Source: an uncultured Oscillospiraceae bacterium
GTDB lineage: Bacteria; Bacillota; Clostridia; Oscillospirales; Oscillospiraceae
Length of the DNA stretch: 17,922 nt
Reading direction: 5' to 3'
Assembly (NCBI GenBank): GCA_934646175.1
Contig: CAKUEI010000030.1
Location: 1-17,922, forward strand
Shown: positions 1-6,869 of the stretch, piece by piece
Layout of the letters: every line of letters begins with the position of its first letter
Position numbering within the stretch: the stretch's first letter is position 1
The notes under the pieces: generated by a model
The model's input: only the letters and a program-made list of their open reading frames with translations
Databases searched by the model: none
Told to the model about the DNA's origin: nothing
Made by a program: the position numbers and the translations under genes

Positions 1-1722
1 GTTCTTACGGATCTGAACGTCCAGGGCGATGGCGTGCAGCACGTTGCCCGCAACGCCCATCTGGTTCATCATCTCCACAATGGTGACCTTGCGGCCCAGA
101 CCGGCCAGGTAAATGCCAAGCTCCAGGCCCACCAAACCGCCGCCCAGAATGGCGACTTTTTCTCCGGCCAGGTCGGGGTTCAGATAGACCTCTTCCGCAC
201 CGACAACATTTTTGCCGTCAATGCCGGGGATAGGGGGCTTCACGGGACGGGCGCCGGTGGCGGCGATGATCACGTCGGGGGAGAAGGAACGGGCCACGTC
301 TGGGGTGACCTCGGTGTTCAGGTGGATGTCGATGGACGGATTTTCCTCGCACAGGCGGGCCTGCTGGTCCAGATAGTAGTCCAGATTTTCCTTGAAGGGG
401 ACCTTGCGCTCACAGCGCAGGGCGCCGCCCAACTCGGCCTTCTTTTCGCAGAGGGTGACGGTGTGGCCCAGCTTAGCTGCCTCCAGCGCAGCCTCCATGC
501 CGCCGATGCCGCCGCCTGCGATCAGGATATGCTTGTTCTCGTGGGGAAGCGGGGGGATCTTGGCTTCAAGCTCGTGGCCGATCTCCGGATTCAGGGCGCA
601 GCAGATGCGGCCCTGCACCACCAGATGGCTGAAGCAGTGGATGCACTTCAGGCACTTGCGGATGTCCTTCTCACGGCCGGTGCGGGCCTTGATGGGAAGG
701 TCGGGGTCGGCGATGAGGGCGCGAGCCATTTCCACCACGTCGGCCTTGCCGGTGGCGATGATCTCTTCCATGAGGTCGGGATCGTTGAGGGCGCCCACTA
801 CGGCGACCTTGGACTCCTTGGCGTATTTCTTGATCTCGGCGCTGTACTGGACGTTGCAGCCGTGGGGGTGGAACATATCCGGCTCGCTGGCCACGAAGCC
901 GTCGTGGTCCTCGTGGTCACCGGCGGAGACGTGGATCAGGTCCACATGGCCGTCCAGCGCGCGGGCGATCTGCAGGCCCTCCTCAAAATCGTAGCCCTTT
1001 TCGCAGGCTTCTGTGGCACTCATGCGGAACTCAACGGGGAAATTCTTGCCGCATTTCTGCTTGATGCGGTCGCAGACCGCCAGCGGGAAGCGCATCCGGT
1101 TCTCAAAGCTGCCGCCCCAGCGGTCGCTGCGGTCGTTCACCTTGGAGGAGAGGAACTGGGAGAGCAGCCAGCCGTGGCCGCCGTGAATGATCACCATGCC
1201 GAAGCCGCAGAATTTGGCATAGGCGGCGGCGTTGGCGAAGCACTCGATGGTGTGTTCGATCATATCCTCGTCCATGGCGATGACGTCAGCGCTCTCGCCC
1301 ACGCAGACGGCGGCGTTCCGGGTGACTTTCCCGGCCACAGGGCCGTAGACTGTGTTGCCCAGAGTGGCGGAGCCGGAGGAGAACATACCGGCGTGCTGCA
1401 GCTGCATAGTGGCCACAGCGCCGTGCCGGGAGATAGCGTTGGCAAGGCCGTACATGGAGCCGGCGCCGGTTGGATCATCCAGAGGGATGTGCATCAGTCC
1501 GGCGAGACCGTGAACGGTGTCAACCGTGGCGTCGCCCACAGCGACGGACGCGGCGCCGCCCATGGCTTTGCGCTCAAAGTAAGCGTTGATGACTTCAGTG
1601 GGATGATGGCGCACCTCGGTCAGTTCGTGGATGGATGTGGGGGAGGCAAAGATGCGGTTGCGGAAGGTGACGTTGCCAAGGCGGATGGGCTGGAACAAAT
1701 GCGGATATTTCAGTTCGTTCAT
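1..1722 (-). CDS. FadH/BaiCD-type NADH:flavin oxidoreductase with FMN barrel, 4Fe-4S and FAD domains, 3' end cut by window edge
   Basis: The first 574 residues are visible and the C-terminus lies beyond the left edge. Residues 1-350 form an old-yellow-enzyme FMN barrel that starts canonically (KYPHLFQPIRLGNVTFRNRI) and carries H180-GGH183 and the DRWGGSFENR signature at 200-209. C357, C360, C363 and C374 or C375 would bind a 4Fe-4S cluster. An FAD-binding Rossmann motif (GGGIGG, 403-408) and a second dinucleotide motif (GGGLVG, 527-532) follow. Family members (2,4-dienoyl-CoA reductase, enoate reductases, bile-acid BaiCD/BaiH, trimethylamine dehydrogenase) pass electrons from NAD(P)H through FAD and Fe-S to FMN, which reduces an activated C=C bond. 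The substrate cannot be told from sequence. The ATG at 1722 is chosen because the conserved N-terminus begins there, but the only strong Shine-Dalgarno is 34 bases upstream. Confidence 0.9.
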   Translation of the reverse strand, partial: MNELKYPHLFQPIRLGNVTFRNRIFASPTSIHELTEVRHHPTEVINAYFERKAMGGAASVAVGDATVDTVHGLAGLMHIPLDDPTGAGSMYGLANAISRHGAVATMQLQHAGMFSSGSATLGNTVYGPVAGKVTRNAAVCVGESADVIAMDEDMIEHTIECFANAAAYAKFCGFGMVIIHGGHGWLLSQFLSSKVNDRSDRWGGSFENRMRFPLAVCDRIKQKCGKNFPVEFRMSATEACEKGYDFEEGLQIARALDGHVDLIHVSAGDHEDHDGFVASEPDMFHPHGCNVQYSAEIKKYAKESKVAVVGALNDPDLMEEIIATGKADVVEMARALIADPDLPIKARTGREKDIRKCLKCIHCFSHLVVQGRICCALNPEIGHELEAKIPPLPHENKHILIAGGGIGGMEAALEAAKLGHTVTLCEKKAELGGALRCERKVPFKENLDYYLDQQARLCEENPSIDIHLNTEVTPDVARSFSPDVIIAATGARPVKPPIPGIDGKNVVGAEEVYLNPDLAGEKVAILGGGLVGLELGIYLAGLGRKVTIVEMMNQMGVAGNVLHAIALDVQIRKN

Positions 1723-1756
1723 TGCATTTCGAGCACGCCGCAGGGGGCACGCTCTG

Positions 1757-1761
1757 CTCCT
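1757..1761 (-). promoter_or_regulatory. Strong Shine-Dalgarno misplaced relative to the oxidoreductase start
   Basis: On the minus strand, AGGAG sits inside a purine-rich run (GAAAGGAAAGGAGC, 1756-1769). It lies exactly 6 bases before a GTG at 1750 that opens a different frame of 51 codons ending at 1595. The oxidoreductase ATG at 1722 lies 34 bases after AGGAG and has no good site of its own. The GTG frame could be a short upstream peptide, translational coupling, or the sign of an indel in the C5 run at 1743-1747. Confidence 0.5.
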
Positions 1762-1806
1762 TTCCTTTCAAATCGATGTACATAGTGCTGAAAAAGCAAC
1801 AAAAAA

Positions 1807-1835
1807 ATTATAAAACCATGTTTATTTTGCGTCAA
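1807..1835 (-). promoter_or_regulatory. Sigma-A promoter for the flavin oxidoreductase
   Basis: Read on the minus strand, a -35 TTGACG (1830-1835) and a -10 TATAAT (1807-1812) are separated by exactly 17 bases. The transcript would start near 1800, leaving a leader of about 78 bases before the ATG at 1722. A short inverted repeat (GCCGT-N4-ACGGC, 1844-1857) lies just upstream of the -35 and could be an operator half-site pair. Confidence 0.75.
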
Positions 1836-1905
1836 TGGATTCGGCCGTAAAAACGGCGCTGGTTTCATAGTTATTTCGCTGCATGGGAATAAGAAAATAC
1901 AATGG

Positions 1906-1944
1906 AAAAAGAAAAGCGCTCCCCGCATGATGCGGGAGCGCTTT
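1906..1944 (-). terminator. Intrinsic terminator downstream of dapA
   Basis: An 8-bp stem (1913-1920 with 1937-1944) continues past one bulged C into a GC-rich 5-bp stem with a five-base loop. On the minus strand it is followed by TTTTC then TTTTT, starting just after the dapA stop codon. The plus-strand side is also T-rich (CTTTCTTGCTTTT), so weak bidirectional activity is possible. Confidence 0.85.
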
Positions 1945-1951
1945 CTTGCTT

Positions 1952-2839
1952 TTAAATTAGGTTGGCATCCGTAAGGGCCGCTTTCAGACAGCGAAGATTT
2001 GACTCCGACATTTCACACAGGGGGAGCCGCAATCCGCCCGCCGGGAAGCCGGTCAGGTTGAGCGCCGTTTTGATGGGGATGGGGTTCACCTCTAAAAACA
2101 GCGCGTCAATGAGATTGGAATAGGCGATCTGCAATTCGGCCGCCTGAGCAAATTCGCCCTCCAGACAGAGGTGCGTCATCCGTGCTATCCGCTCAGGAAG
2201 CAGGTTGGCCGCCACAGAGATAACTCCTTTGGCGCCCAGGGCCATCATGGGGACCACCAGATCGTCGCTGCCGGACCAGATGAAAAAATCATCGCCGCAG
2301 AGACGGCGGGTGTGGGTGATCAGGGAGAAATTCCCAGATGCTTCCTTGACGCCGTTGATCTTCGGATTTTGGGAAAGGATCTCATAGGTCTCCGCCGTGA
2401 AGGAAACGCCGGTGCGGGAGGGAACATTATAAAGGATAATGGGAAGGTCGACCCGGTCGGCAAGATAGGTGTAGTGCCGGATGAGCCCATCCTGAGACGC
2501 TTTGTTATAATACGGGGTGGTGACCAGCAAAGCGTCCGCCCCCAAGTCCTGGACGTGCTGTGCAAGATAGACCGCGGCGGAGGTGTCGTTGCTGCCGGCC
2601 CCGGCGATGACCTTGCAGCGGTGGTCCACGTGCCGGATACAGAATTCCACGGCTGCAAGGTGTTCCCGGGTACTTAAGGTGGCGGCTTCGCCCGTTGTGC
2701 CGCAGACGCAGACAGCGTCCGCGCCGGAGGCGATCTGAGAGTCAATGAGGTTGGCAAACGCTTCGTAATGGATGCTGCCGTTATCGTGGAATGGGGTGAT
2801 CAGTGCGGGACAGACGCCGGTAAAGACTGGTGTCCGCAT
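1952..2839 (-). CDS. dapA: 4-hydroxy-tetrahydrodipicolinate synthase
   Basis: DapA condenses pyruvate with aspartate semialdehyde in the first committed step of the diaminopimelate/lysine branch, in the cytoplasm. The 295-residue protein has the usual family length and a complete TIM-barrel active site: GTTGE at 47-51, the tyrosine pair in TPYYNK (110-111), Y137 and R142 in YNVPSRTG, and the Schiff-base lysine K165 in GVKEASG. These match the E. coli catalytic residues with a uniform shift of four. The ATG is preceded by AAGGAGGT at ideal spacing. It lies 30 bases after asd, which makes its substrate, so the two form an operon read from the promoter at 4033-4061 and closed by the terminator at 1906-1944. 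Confidence 0.97.
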   Translation of the reverse strand: MRTPVFTGVCPALITPFHDNGSIHYEAFANLIDSQIASGADAVCVCGTTGEAATLSTREHLAAVEFCIRHVDHRCKVIAGAGSNDTSAAVYLAQHVQDLGADALLVTTPYYNKASQDGLIRHYTYLADRVDLPIILYNVPSRTGVSFTAETYEILSQNPKINGVKEASGNFSLITHTRRLCGDDFFIWSGSDDLVVPMMALGAKGVISVAANLLPERIARMTHLCLEGEFAQAAELQIAYSNLIDALFLEVNPIPIKTALNLTGFPAGGLRLPLCEMSESNLRCLKAALTDANLI

Positions 2840-2869
2840 GAAAGAGACCTCCTTCTTCCAAATGAGAAC

Positions 2870-3955
2870 TTACAGCTTGGGAATATATCCCTCCGCGCAG
2901 AGCAGCTCTGCCAGCAGAACGCCGCCGCCGGCCGCGCCGCGCAGGGTGTTGTGAGAGAGACCGACAAATTTATAGTCGTACTGCGTGTCCGGGCGCAGGC
3001 GGCCCAGAGAGATGGCCATGCCGCCCTCCAGATCGCGGTCCAGCTTGGCCTGGGGGCGGTCCGGCTCCTCAAAATAGTGAAGGAACTGCTTGGGCGCGCT
3101 GGGCAAATCAAGCTCCTGCGCACGGCCGCGGAATTCGGCCCAGCGGGATTTGATCTCGTCCATGGTGGGCTTCTTGCGGAAGGTAGCGAACACCGCGGCA
3201 GTGTGGCCGTTGGAAACGGGCACACGCAGGCACTGTGCCGTGATAGCGATATCCGAGGCGGCGACGATCTCGCCGTTTTCCACCCTGCCCCAGACCTTCA
3301 GCGGCTCCCGCTCGCTCTTTTCCTCTTCTCCGCCGATATAGGGGATCACATTATCCACCATTTCAGGCCAGCGCTCAAAGGTCTTACCCGCGCCGGAAAT
3401 GGCCTGATACGTGCACACCAGCACCTTTTCAAGACCAAAGTCCAGCAGGGGATGCAGGGCGGGCACATAGCTCTGAATGGAGCAGTTGGATTTTACGGCG
3501 ATAAAGCCGCGATTGGTGCCGAGACGCTTCTTCTGTGCCCCGATCACCTCCAGGTGTTGGGGGTTGAGCTCCGGAATGACCATGGGCACGTCGGGGGTCC
3601 AGCGGTTGGCGGAGTTATTGGAGATGACGGGGCACTCGTACTTGGCGTAAGTCTCCTCCAACGCGCGGATCTCGTCCTTCTTCATATCCACGGCGCAGAA
3701 GACAAAGTCCACCTGACCGGCGATCTTTTCCGCGTCCGCCACCGCGTCCAGAACGACCATATCCCGGCATTTCGCGGGAATGGGTTCCTCCATGGCCCAG
3801 CGATTGGCCACCGCGTCTTCATAGCGCTTTCCCGCGCTGCGGGCGCTGGCCGCCAGCAGCGTCAGCTGGAACCACGGATGGCCGCTCAGCAGCGTGATAA
3901 ACCGCTGGCCAACCATTCCCGTGCCGCCTAAAATCCCGACTTTCCACTTTTCCAT
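2870..3955 (-). CDS. asd: Aspartate-semialdehyde dehydrogenase, archaeal/fungal-type subfamily
   Basis: Asd reduces aspartyl phosphate to aspartate semialdehyde with NADPH, supplying dapA and the threonine/methionine branch. The 361-residue protein opens with the NADP-binding GGTGMVGQRF (10-19). It has the nucleophile C158 in KSNCSIQ, the SGAGKTFERWPE segment (187-198), the NVIPYIGGEEEK segment (202-213), and R244-H251 in RVPVSNGH. The IPYIGGEEEK region and overall layout resemble the archaeal/fungal-type family rather than the common bacterial one. The frame is open upstream to 4042, but the ATG at 3955 is preferred: GGGAGG lies 8 bases before it and the Rossmann motif begins immediately. 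The longer frame would run back through the promoter. Confidence 0.95.
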   Translation of the reverse strand: MEKWKVGILGGTGMVGQRFITLLSGHPWFQLTLLAASARSAGKRYEDAVANRWAMEEPIPAKCRDMVVLDAVADAEKIAGQVDFVFCAVDMKKDEIRALEETYAKYECPVISNNSANRWTPDVPMVIPELNPQHLEVIGAQKKRLGTNRGFIAVKSNCSIQSYVPALHPLLDFGLEKVLVCTYQAISGAGKTFERWPEMVDNVIPYIGGEEEKSEREPLKVWGRVENGEIVAASDIAITAQCLRVPVSNGHTAAVFATFRKKPTMDEIKSRWAEFRGRAQELDLPSAPKQFLHYFEEPDRPQAKLDRDLEGGMAISLGRLRPDTQYDYKFVGLSHNTLRGAAGGGVLLAELLCAEGYIPKL

Positions 3956-3956
3956 C

Positions 3957-3985
3957 TTGAAGGCCTCCCTGATCTGTACTATAAT
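3957..3985 (+). promoter_or_regulatory. Possible sigma-A promoter for the SpoIID-like gene, overlapping the asd start region
   Basis: TTGAAG (3957-3962) and a perfect TATAAT (3980-3985) are separated by 17 bases. A transcript would start near 3992 and reach the SpoIID-domain gene after about 100 bases. The -35 lies in the asd leader, next to its start codon, and the element faces the asd promoter. This is a consensus match only. Confidence 0.5.
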
Positions 3986-4032
3986 GAAACCATATGCTGA
4001 GGAGTAAATGAACTTTTTTATGATATTAAAGT

Positions 4033-4061
4033 ATATTATCATGCGACGGAAATGGTGTCAA
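4033..4061 (-). promoter_or_regulatory. Extended -10 sigma-A promoter for asd-dapA
   Basis: On the minus strand a perfect -35 TTGACA (4056-4061), a 17-base spacer and a -10 TAATAT (4033-4038) are preceded by TG one base before the -10, giving an extended -10 element. The start would be near 4026, leaving a leader of about 70 bases. That is too short for a lysine riboswitch, and none is seen. Confidence 0.85.
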
Positions 4062-4089
4062 CGAAACTGGCTTTGGAAGAAAAAGAGAA

Positions 4090-5766
4090 ATGAGGGCCCG
4101 GATGAAACAGAGATTCATGCAATTTGCGGCGGCGGTATTGGCGGCGGTGCTGATGGCATCTGCCGTACCCCTTGCCGTCTTCGCCGCGGGGGAGGATAAT
4201 GACTCCGTGGTGCGCATCGGCATCGCCTACGGCAGCAGCGCCGTATACGCGGCGAATCTGCGCAATGTGACCGGGAGCGGTTATCAGTTGGGCTATTATG
4301 ACAGCGACAGGAACTTCGTTTCCGTGGCCGAAACGGGGACGACCGCGATTACCGTTCTGAAAACGCAGAATATCTATCTGGCAAACGGCGTCTACACCAC
4401 CTCCGCGCCGCAGAGCGACTATAGCGTCATCGGCTGCTATCACGTGGACCTGCCTGGGACGTTTGACAGCTTTGCCGCGGCGCAGAAGGAAGCCGCAGCA
4501 TGGAAAGACGGCTTCCCGGCTTGGATCTCCGGGGAATACCATGTCCGCGTGGGGGCCTTTGCCACCCGGGCGGAGGCGGAGGAGCGGCTTCAGACCATCG
4601 CCGTGGGCGGCGCTTCCATCAAGGGCACCAGCACCAACGGCGTCTCCGTGGTGGAAACGGGAAGCACCTCCATTCTGCTGCAGTTCGACGGGGGCGGGGG
4701 GCGCTCCTTCGCGGTGCAGCCCAAAAGCATAAGCGGCGAGAAGACCGTGACCGCCTACGGCGGAAATCAGTATTACGGCGGGTTCCAGTTCCAGCGGCTG
4801 AGCAGCAACATGAACGTAGTCAACTTCGTGGAGTTGGAGGACTATATCAAGGGTGTACTTCCTTATGAGATGAGCGCCTCCTGGCCGCTGGAGGCGTTGA
4901 AGGCACAGGCCGTGTGCGCCCGGAATTATGCCTTGCTGAACCTTAATAAGCACAAAAGCTACGGCTTTGACCTCTGCAGCAGTGTGGACTGCCAGACCTA
5001 TTACGGTCTGGGTCGGGCCAACGACAACAGCGACCGCGCGGCAGAGAAGACGCAGGGCGTTTACCTGAACTATGACGGGAAACCGGCCCAAGTGTTCTAC
5101 TACGCCAGCAATGGCGGCGCCAGTGAGGATGTTTACAATGTGTGGGGGTCCCAATACCCGTACCTGAAGGGCGTAGAGGACCCCTATGAGGCGTCGGTGG
5201 CCGGGAACATTTCCGGCTATAACTGGACCGTGACCTATACGGCCGACCAGCTGACGCAGCAGCTGAATAAAAAAGGCTATGCCTGCGGGACCATCGTACG
5301 CTTTGAGGTGACGGAGCGTTCCGCCACAGGCAATGTCATTGCGATCACCTTTACAGATGAAAACGGAAAAAACGTCTATCTCACCCGGGAACGGGTCCGG
5401 ACAGTGCTGGGGCTCCGCTCTCAGCGCTACAGCGTGACAGCTGCCGGAGGGACGGAGGAGACGGGCTATTCCGTCATTGGAGGGGGAACCCTTCCCGCGT
5501 TGTCCGGTCGCTATGCCGCTCAGGGCTCCGGCACGGTATCCGCCGTTTCGGGGGAGAATGTCTATGTGGTGACCGGCAGCGGCGTGCAGCCCATTGAGAA
5601 GAACGACGGCACGGAAAGCGCCACGGGAACTTCCTTTACCCTTTCCGGCAGCGGATACGGTCACCATGTGGGAATGAGCCAGTGGGGGGCCTACGCCATG
5701 GCGAAACAGGGCCTTACCTATGACAAAATCCTGCAATTCTACTTTGCGGGGACCACACTGGGATAA
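4090..5766 (+). CDS. Secreted SpoIID/LytB-domain protein with SPOR-like region
   Basis: SpoIID proteins are lytic transglycosylases that cleave peptidoglycan glycan strands denuded of peptides, as in engulfment during sporulation. The 558-residue protein starts with a signal peptide ending near VFAAG (30-34). It has a SPOR-like stretch (about 149-172, YHVRVGAFATRAEAEERL), which suggests peptidoglycan binding. The SpoIID domain covers about 238-370, with the putative catalytic E260 in LPYEMS, then AQAVCARNYA (272-281) and H288, C296 and C301 that could hold a metal. The family's C-terminal motif GHHVGMSQWG is at 524-533. The ATG at 4102 (MKQRF) has GAGGG 5 bases before it and may be the true start; both starts keep the signal peptide. 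It may be SpoIID itself or a cell-wall paralogue. queA follows after 35 bases. Confidence 0.85.
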   Translation: MRARMKQRFMQFAAAVLAAVLMASAVPLAVFAAGEDNDSVVRIGIAYGSSAVYAANLRNVTGSGYQLGYYDSDRNFVSVAETGTTAITVLKTQNIYLANGVYTTSAPQSDYSVIGCYHVDLPGTFDSFAAAQKEAAAWKDGFPAWISGEYHVRVGAFATRAEAEERLQTIAVGGASIKGTSTNGVSVVETGSTSILLQFDGGGGRSFAVQPKSISGEKTVTAYGGNQYYGGFQFQRLSSNMNVVNFVELEDYIKGVLPYEMSASWPLEALKAQAVCARNYALLNLNKHKSYGFDLCSSVDCQTYYGLGRANDNSDRAAEKTQGVYLNYDGKPAQVFYYASNGGASEDVYNVWGSQYPYLKGVEDPYEASVAGNISGYNWTVTYTADQLTQQLNKKGYACGTIVRFEVTERSATGNVIAITFTDENGKNVYLTRERVRTVLGLRSQRYSVTAAGGTEETGYSVIGGGTLPALSGRYAAQGSGTVSAVSGENVYVVTGSGVQPIEKNDGTESATGTSFTLSGSGYGHHVGMSQWGAYAMAKQGLTYDKILQFYFAGTTLG

Positions 5767-5801
5767 AATTTGACTTTGATAGATAAAGAGAGCGAAGAGA
5801 A

Positions 5802-6827
5802 ATGAAAACATCGGATTTTAATTTTGAACTGCCGCAGGAACTGATCGCCCAGACGCCGCTGGAGCGCCGGGACAGCTCACGGCTGATGGTTCTGAATAAG
5901 ACGACGGGGGCTTGGCGTCATCAGCATTTTTACGAGCTGCCCGGCCTTTTGAAGCCGGGGGACTGCCTGATCTTAAACGACTCCCGGGTGCTGCCCGCCC
6001 GGCTGATCGGCCACCGCCTGCCTGGCGGAGGTGCCTGCGAGGTGCTTCTGCTCATCGACAGAGGGAACAAGACGTGGGAATGCCTGGTGCGCCCCGGGAA
6101 AAAAATGCACACCGGGGCCAAACTCTCCTTCGGCGACGGTGAGCTGACCGCCGAGGTCGTGGACGAGGTAGAGGGTGGCAACCGCCTGGTGCGCTTTGAC
6201 TATGAGGGCATCTTCCTTGAAAAGCTGGAGCGGTTGGGGAAAATGCCCCTGCCGCCCTACATCAAGGCGGAGCTGATGGACCCGGAGCGCTATCAGACCG
6301 TCTATTCCCGCGAGGTGGGCTCCGCCGCAGCCCCTACGGCGGGCCTGCATTTCACTAAAGAGCTGCTGCAGCAGATCCGGGACATGGGTGTGAGCATCGG
6401 CTATGTGACACTTCACGTGGGCCTTGGTACCTTCCGGCCGGTGAAGGAAGACGAGATCACAGACCACGAGATGCACAGCGAATACTGCACCATCCCCCAG
6501 GAGACAGCAGACCTCATCAACCGCACCAAACAGACGGGCGGCCGGGTGATCTGCGTGGGCACTACCTCCTGCCGCACGGTGGAAAGCTGGGCCGCCGAGG
6601 ATGGCACCATGACGGCAAAGTCCGGCTGGACCAATATTTTCATCTATCCGGGGTACCGGTTCAAGGTGCTGGACGGACTGATCACCAATTTCCATCTGCC
6701 GGAGAGCACTTTGATCATGCTGGTCTCCGCTCTGGCGGGCAGAGAGCATGTCCTGGCCGCCTATGAGGAAGCCGTCCGGGAGCGTTATCGCTTCTTCTCT
6801 TTTGGCGATGCCATGGCCATTCTTTGA
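5802..6827 (+). CDS. queA: S-adenosylmethionine:tRNA ribosyltransferase-isomerase
   Basis: QueA transfers and rearranges the ribosyl part of SAM onto 7-aminomethyl-7-deazaguanine at the wobble base of GUN tRNAs, giving epoxyqueuosine. The 341-residue protein has normal length and the family landmarks IAQTPLERRDSSRLMVL (15-31), NDSRVLPARL (59-68), PLPPYI (149-154), YQTVYSREVGSAAAPTAGLH (164-183), HVGLGTFRPV and a C-terminal TNFHLPESTLIMLVSA. The ATG follows a purine-rich AGAGAGCGAAGAGAA stretch with no clear GGAGG. tgt starts 42 bases downstream, the usual queA-tgt pairing. It is probably co-transcribed with the SpoIID-like gene, since no terminator separates them. Confidence 0.97.
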   Translation: MKTSDFNFELPQELIAQTPLERRDSSRLMVLNKTTGAWRHQHFYELPGLLKPGDCLILNDSRVLPARLIGHRLPGGGACEVLLLIDRGNKTWECLVRPGKKMHTGAKLSFGDGELTAEVVDEVEGGNRLVRFDYEGIFLEKLERLGKMPLPPYIKAELMDPERYQTVYSREVGSAAAPTAGLHFTKELLQQIRDMGVSIGYVTLHVGLGTFRPVKEDEITDHEMHSEYCTIPQETADLINRTKQTGGRVICVGTTSCRTVESWAAEDGTMTAKSGWTNIFIYPGYRFKVLDGLITNFHLPESTLIMLVSALAGREHVLAAYEEAVRERYRFFSFGDAMAIL

Positions 6828-6869
6828 CGGCTTTGACCCCATAATAACGGAGACAAGTGAGGAATCATC

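Noticed and set aside
34..1785. A 583-codon plus-strand frame opposite the flavin oxidoreductase
   Set aside because: Shadow frame; the minus strand encodes a clear flavin, Fe-S and FAD enzyme.
3956..4032. Lysine riboswitch or T-box leader for asd-dapA
   Set aside because: The leader is only about 70 bases and shows no conserved riboswitch core or T-box sequence.
3956..4042. N-terminal extension of asd to an upstream ATG
   Set aside because: It would begin upstream of the predicted transcription start and add a hydrophobic, AT-coded leader before the Rossmann motif; the internal ATG at 3955 has a good ribosome site.
4031..4060. Sigma-E-type sporulation promoter before the SpoIID-like gene
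   Set aside because: GTATATT resembles a -35, but no CATA-type -10 lies at the proper distance.
4039..5811. A 590-codon minus-strand frame opposite the SpoIID-like gene
   Set aside because: No recognisable domain and low-complexity composition; the plus strand has a signal peptide and conserved SpoIID motifs.
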